Assembly (NCBI GenBank): GCA_030770425.1
Contig: JASJFT010000338.1
Span: 1-32,137 of the forward strand
From: Darksidea phi
Taxonomy: Eukaryota; Ascomycota; Dothideomycetes; Pleosporales; Lentitheciaceae
DNA length: 32,137 nucleotides
Direction of reading: 5' to 3'
Shown: positions 29,893 through 32,137 of the stretch, piece after piece
Layout: each line of letters opens with the position of its first letter
Numbering within the stretch: position 1 is the stretch's first letter
Program-made: the position numbers and the translations under genes
The notes under the pieces: generated by a model
The model's database searches: none
Told to the model about the DNA's origin: nothing
Seen by the model: the letters and a program-made list of their open reading frames with translations, nothing else

Positions 29893-29945
29893 GTGGGGCA
29901 AGCTAAGGCAAGACCAACGACCAAGACAATAACGTAGAAGAACAT
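29889..29945 (-). other. Signal-peptide-like ORF overlapping the DPBB start codon
   Basis: ATG at 29945 opens 18 codons reading MFFYVIVLVVGLALACPT and then TGA at 29891-29889. The TGA overlaps the DPBB ATG as ATGA. The peptide has the hydrophobic core and small residues before a likely cleavage site typical of secreted fungal proteins. It may be the original exon-one start, now out of frame. Confidence 0.5.
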
Positions 29946-30676
29946 GATGATGGCTGATAGGCAAAGAGTGTTTCGGCCCGGTCGCATGCAGTGGTTGTTT
30001 GGAAACAAGGGGTGGTCAAATTGCTGGTAGATAGCCCAAGAAGTTGCAGAAGTAGTCTGGGTAGTTGGGAAGTGTCTCTTCTTTGTTATTAGGGTTGCAC
30101 TCTGCAGAACATCTAGGGCTATGTATATGTGCATGCTACAGCAGTTCTGACTCCTACATCCTCCGAATTTACAGTCATCGCGACAGCGGCGGCGGCGTTC
30201 GTACTGCGTGCTTCGGCGCGAAGCTGTGATTCATTTGTGTACACGAATCACACGAATGACTAGACAATTACATATTGCATCATCTTTGGGGTCTAACGCG
30301 CAGGATACGACATGTGGGGGAAGCAAAGCATGAGTGCGACATACGTGGTGGAGTGGTGAGGGTGACAAACGAAGAGTGCGGGTCAGGTTGAAGGAGGCGT
30401 GCGCGCTAATGGTGATGGTTCGGCGATTAGGCCAGCCATCTCCGAGTGCTTCCGAGGCTCTGTCACTCTTCTAATCTCCGCTTCAACTTTCCAACCTCGT
30501 TCACTACTACAATTCTTCATCATTTTCACGCCGCGTAATCCTCAAACGCGTTCTCCTTAACCGCTCTCAGAAATAGACCTTCTCCGCGAACCCTCTTCCC
30601 CGCTGCGCGCACGCGCCGCTCGCCGTCCTCGGAACCCCTCCCGAGCTCGCTCTTGCCAACCTCGCCATCAAACAGA
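29946..30676. other. Divergent intergenic region between DPBB and CUE1-like genes
   Basis: No gene is supported. Positions 30450-30676 are C/T-rich and GC-rich and probably hold the promoter and leader of the CUE1-like gene. The sequence CACGAATCACACGAAT at about 30241-30256 is a short direct repeat. Confidence 0.4.
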
Positions 30677-31328
30677 ATGACGGAGCAGACGCTCAACATA
30701 CCGCAAATCCTTGTCTTTGTTGTCGTCACAGTGCTGGCTGTACGATGGTACCTGAGCAAGCCTGCAAACAGCGGCACGCGACCAGCCACTGCCAACCGCG
30801 CCGCACCGAGGATAAGTCCGGCGCAGATAGACCAGGTCGCACAGATGTTCCCCCAGCTAGATAGGCGGACGATAGCGTGGGATTTGTCAAGGAACGGTGG
30901 GAATGTGGCGGCGACGACAGAGAAGGTATTGAGTGGGAGGACCTTGGAGGCGGTGAGTTAGCCCGCGCGCGGAGCGCGAGCCTCGAGTTGCATGTACCGG
31001 ATGGGATGAAGCGAGACGAATACTAACATCCGAATAGCCCCCGGCAACTTTCCAACCTCCACCTTCACGCGCCGCCACACCCTCTCGCACCGCAACGCCA
31101 CCGGCGAAGCCCACACAACCCGATCTCATAACGCGCTACAATCTCGCCTCAAAGGTCGGAAGAGCCGTCGAAGCAACGTCCGAAGAGCAAACGAAGTCGA
31201 GGGCGTGGTCACAGGACAGGAATGAGAGACAGTCGAACTTGCAGAAGAGGCGGGAAGAGATGATTTTGGCGGCACGGAGGAAAATGGAGGAAAAAGCAAA
31301 GGCGAACACTTCTAGAGCTACGGTATGA
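30677..31328 (+). CDS. CUE1: Cue1-like ER membrane CUE-domain protein
   Basis: Cue1 anchors and activates the ubiquitin-conjugating enzyme Ubc7 at the ER membrane for ER-associated degradation. Exons 30677-30952 and 31038-31328 (intron 85 nt, GTGAGT...ACTAAC...TAG, phase 0) give 188 aa, close to yeast Cue1 at 203 aa. A membrane helix sits at about 9-26 (PQILVFVVVTVLAVRWYL). The CUE domain is at about 46-87 (ISPAQIDQVAQMFPQLDRRT, with the MFP motif). A Pro/Thr-rich linker leads to a charged helical C-terminus (DLITRYNLASK ... NERQSNLQKRREEMILAARR), which corresponds in position to the Ubc7-binding region. The ATG at 30677 is the first true ATG in the frame; a TTG eight codons upstream is not a convincing start. 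Confidence 0.85.
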
Positions 31329-32137
31329 GACAAAGTTCTAGAACTGGTAAATCGAACCCTTGGATGAGGATCAGAGGGGTGTTCGAGTAGAAGAATAAAT
31401 GGATGAACCAAGTTCATATATAATCGACGGTAGCGAAGATGAGGTTATTTGCGCTCAGCACAGTGCCTTGCAGCTCATGCGCGGTTGCCGTCCAACTCCA
31501 CATCAGGGAGAAGAGGGTACACTACCATCGTGGCGGCGGCAAGACTTTGGAGCACGTTTCACGCTCGCGCGTCCACGAGGCCGCATTTGAATTTCTACCT
31601 TTTAGTGTCTGCGAGGTAGCTTCGTCCTTTCCTGTATAGATGCATGTCTGTCCACCAACACCAGTAGCTCTCAAATAGCCTCCAGACACCTCAACCGTGG
31701 TACCCTATGAAAAATGGCGACAGTATCTACTAACTCTAATCCGCTTTACCTCTCCTTTCGATAACTTTATAGCTATAATAAGAAGAAGAAGATAAGAAAA
31801 GATACTACTGTGGTGTGGTGTAAAAGGAGAGGATCGAACATCGAGACCGGGTGCTTATGTAAGCGGAGGTCTATAGTTAAGCCTGGTATCCGACGAGAGA
31901 TCGGACGATACTATTGTAACTATAACACCCTTTTCATCCCATCTAGTATCGGATCATAGTACTATAGATTGAATATTCAGGCGCCTACCCTATTACCTCT
32001 CCCATCCCCCTGACTGCGGGTCGTGAGCTCCGCCCTCCTATCTACGATATACCTATACCTCATCCCCTCCCCCAGGAGCTTGGGCCACTACCCGGCGTGA
32101 CGTCACGTTGGCTCCTGGGCTGGCTGTGTTTTTCGTG
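31329..32137. other. Right-end non-coding region with repeat-like sequence
   Basis: This is downstream of the CUE1-like gene. From about 31720 it has features of decayed repeat DNA: A/G-rich and C/T-rich tracts, the imperfect hairpin GTATCCGA...TCGGACGATAC near 31889-31914, and a strong palindrome at the end. No complete gene is seen. The edge could be part of a transposon or LTR continuing past the window, but I cannot show that. Confidence 0.4.
32071..32119. repeat. Inverted repeat around a CRE-like palindrome
   Basis: The arms CCCAGGAGC (32071-32079) and GCTCCTGGG (32111-32119) are perfect complements. Between them lies the perfect 12-bp palindrome CGTGACGTCACG (32096-32107), which contains TGACGTCA, the consensus for CREB/ATF-type bZIP factors. 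Confidence 0.7.

Noticed and set aside
31800..31860. tRNA gene on the minus strand, suggested by GTTCGATCC
   Set aside because: The B-box-like word is present, but the T-arm stem does not pair and no acceptor or anticodon arm can be drawn. It could be a decayed tRNA-derived element at most.

Overview
The window looks like nuclear DNA of a filamentous ascomycete (Pezizomycotina; Dothideomycetes is a plausible guess, but only an inference). The reasons are short introns of about 47-85 nt with GCTAAC/ACTAAC-type branch points, compact single genes on both strands with no operons, AT-rich repeat-bearing intergenic stretches, and fungal protein families (a SesB-like NACHT-ankyrin NLR, a microsomal P450, a small double-psi beta-barrel secreted-type protein, Rrp8, Cue1). 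No tRNA, rRNA, CRISPR array or intact transposon was recognised.

Left part (1-12,150). A Ddi1-type ubiquitin-receptor protease (470-1918, +) has an intron that appears to split the start codon. A 29-bp minisatellite (2534-2704) precedes a small single-pass membrane ORF with Ser/Thr/Tyr repeats (2783-3391, +). Then come the nucleolar rRNA methyltransferase Rrp8 (3727-5484, +), a calcineurin-like metallophosphoesterase (6153-7085, +), an iron-containing-ADH/maleylacetate-reductase-like enzyme (7683-9050, -) and an RNF216-like RBR E3 ligase with a hydrophobic segment inside its IBR region (10174-12147, +).

Middle (12,150-24,590). A three-exon seven-TM protein (12768-14260, -) is followed by 2.6 kb of mostly gene-free DNA holding one coding-like minus-strand fragment. 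Next is the largest gene, a three-exon NLR-like protein of 2108 aa (16842-23287, +): alpha/beta-hydrolase, NACHT-type P-loop NTPase with a degenerate Walker B, a long ankyrin array, a Gln/Tyr/Gly/Ser-rich prion-like tail and acidic 18-residue repeats. Downstream is an island of inverted and tandem repeats (24050-24360).

Right part (24,590-32,137). It holds a six-exon cytochrome P450 (24590-26369, +), a small membrane/coiled-coil ORF broken by one in-frame TGA (27430-27750, +), a two-TM coiled-coil membrane protein (27913-29169, -), a three-exon double-psi beta-barrel gene with a GC-AG intron and an out-of-frame signal peptide (29424-29892, -), a Cue1-like ER protein (30677-31328, +), and a repeat-like tail with a CRE-like palindrome.

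The genes do not form a metabolic cluster. Three of them (Ddi1, the RBR ligase with a CUE-like N-terminus, and Cue1) belong to ubiquitin/proteasome biology, probably by chance. The most novel candidate is the esterase-NACHT-ankyrin protein with the prion-like tail, which would fit fungal innate-immunity or incompatibility receptors. All splice sites were assigned by eye from frame continuity, GT/GC-AG borders and family motifs.
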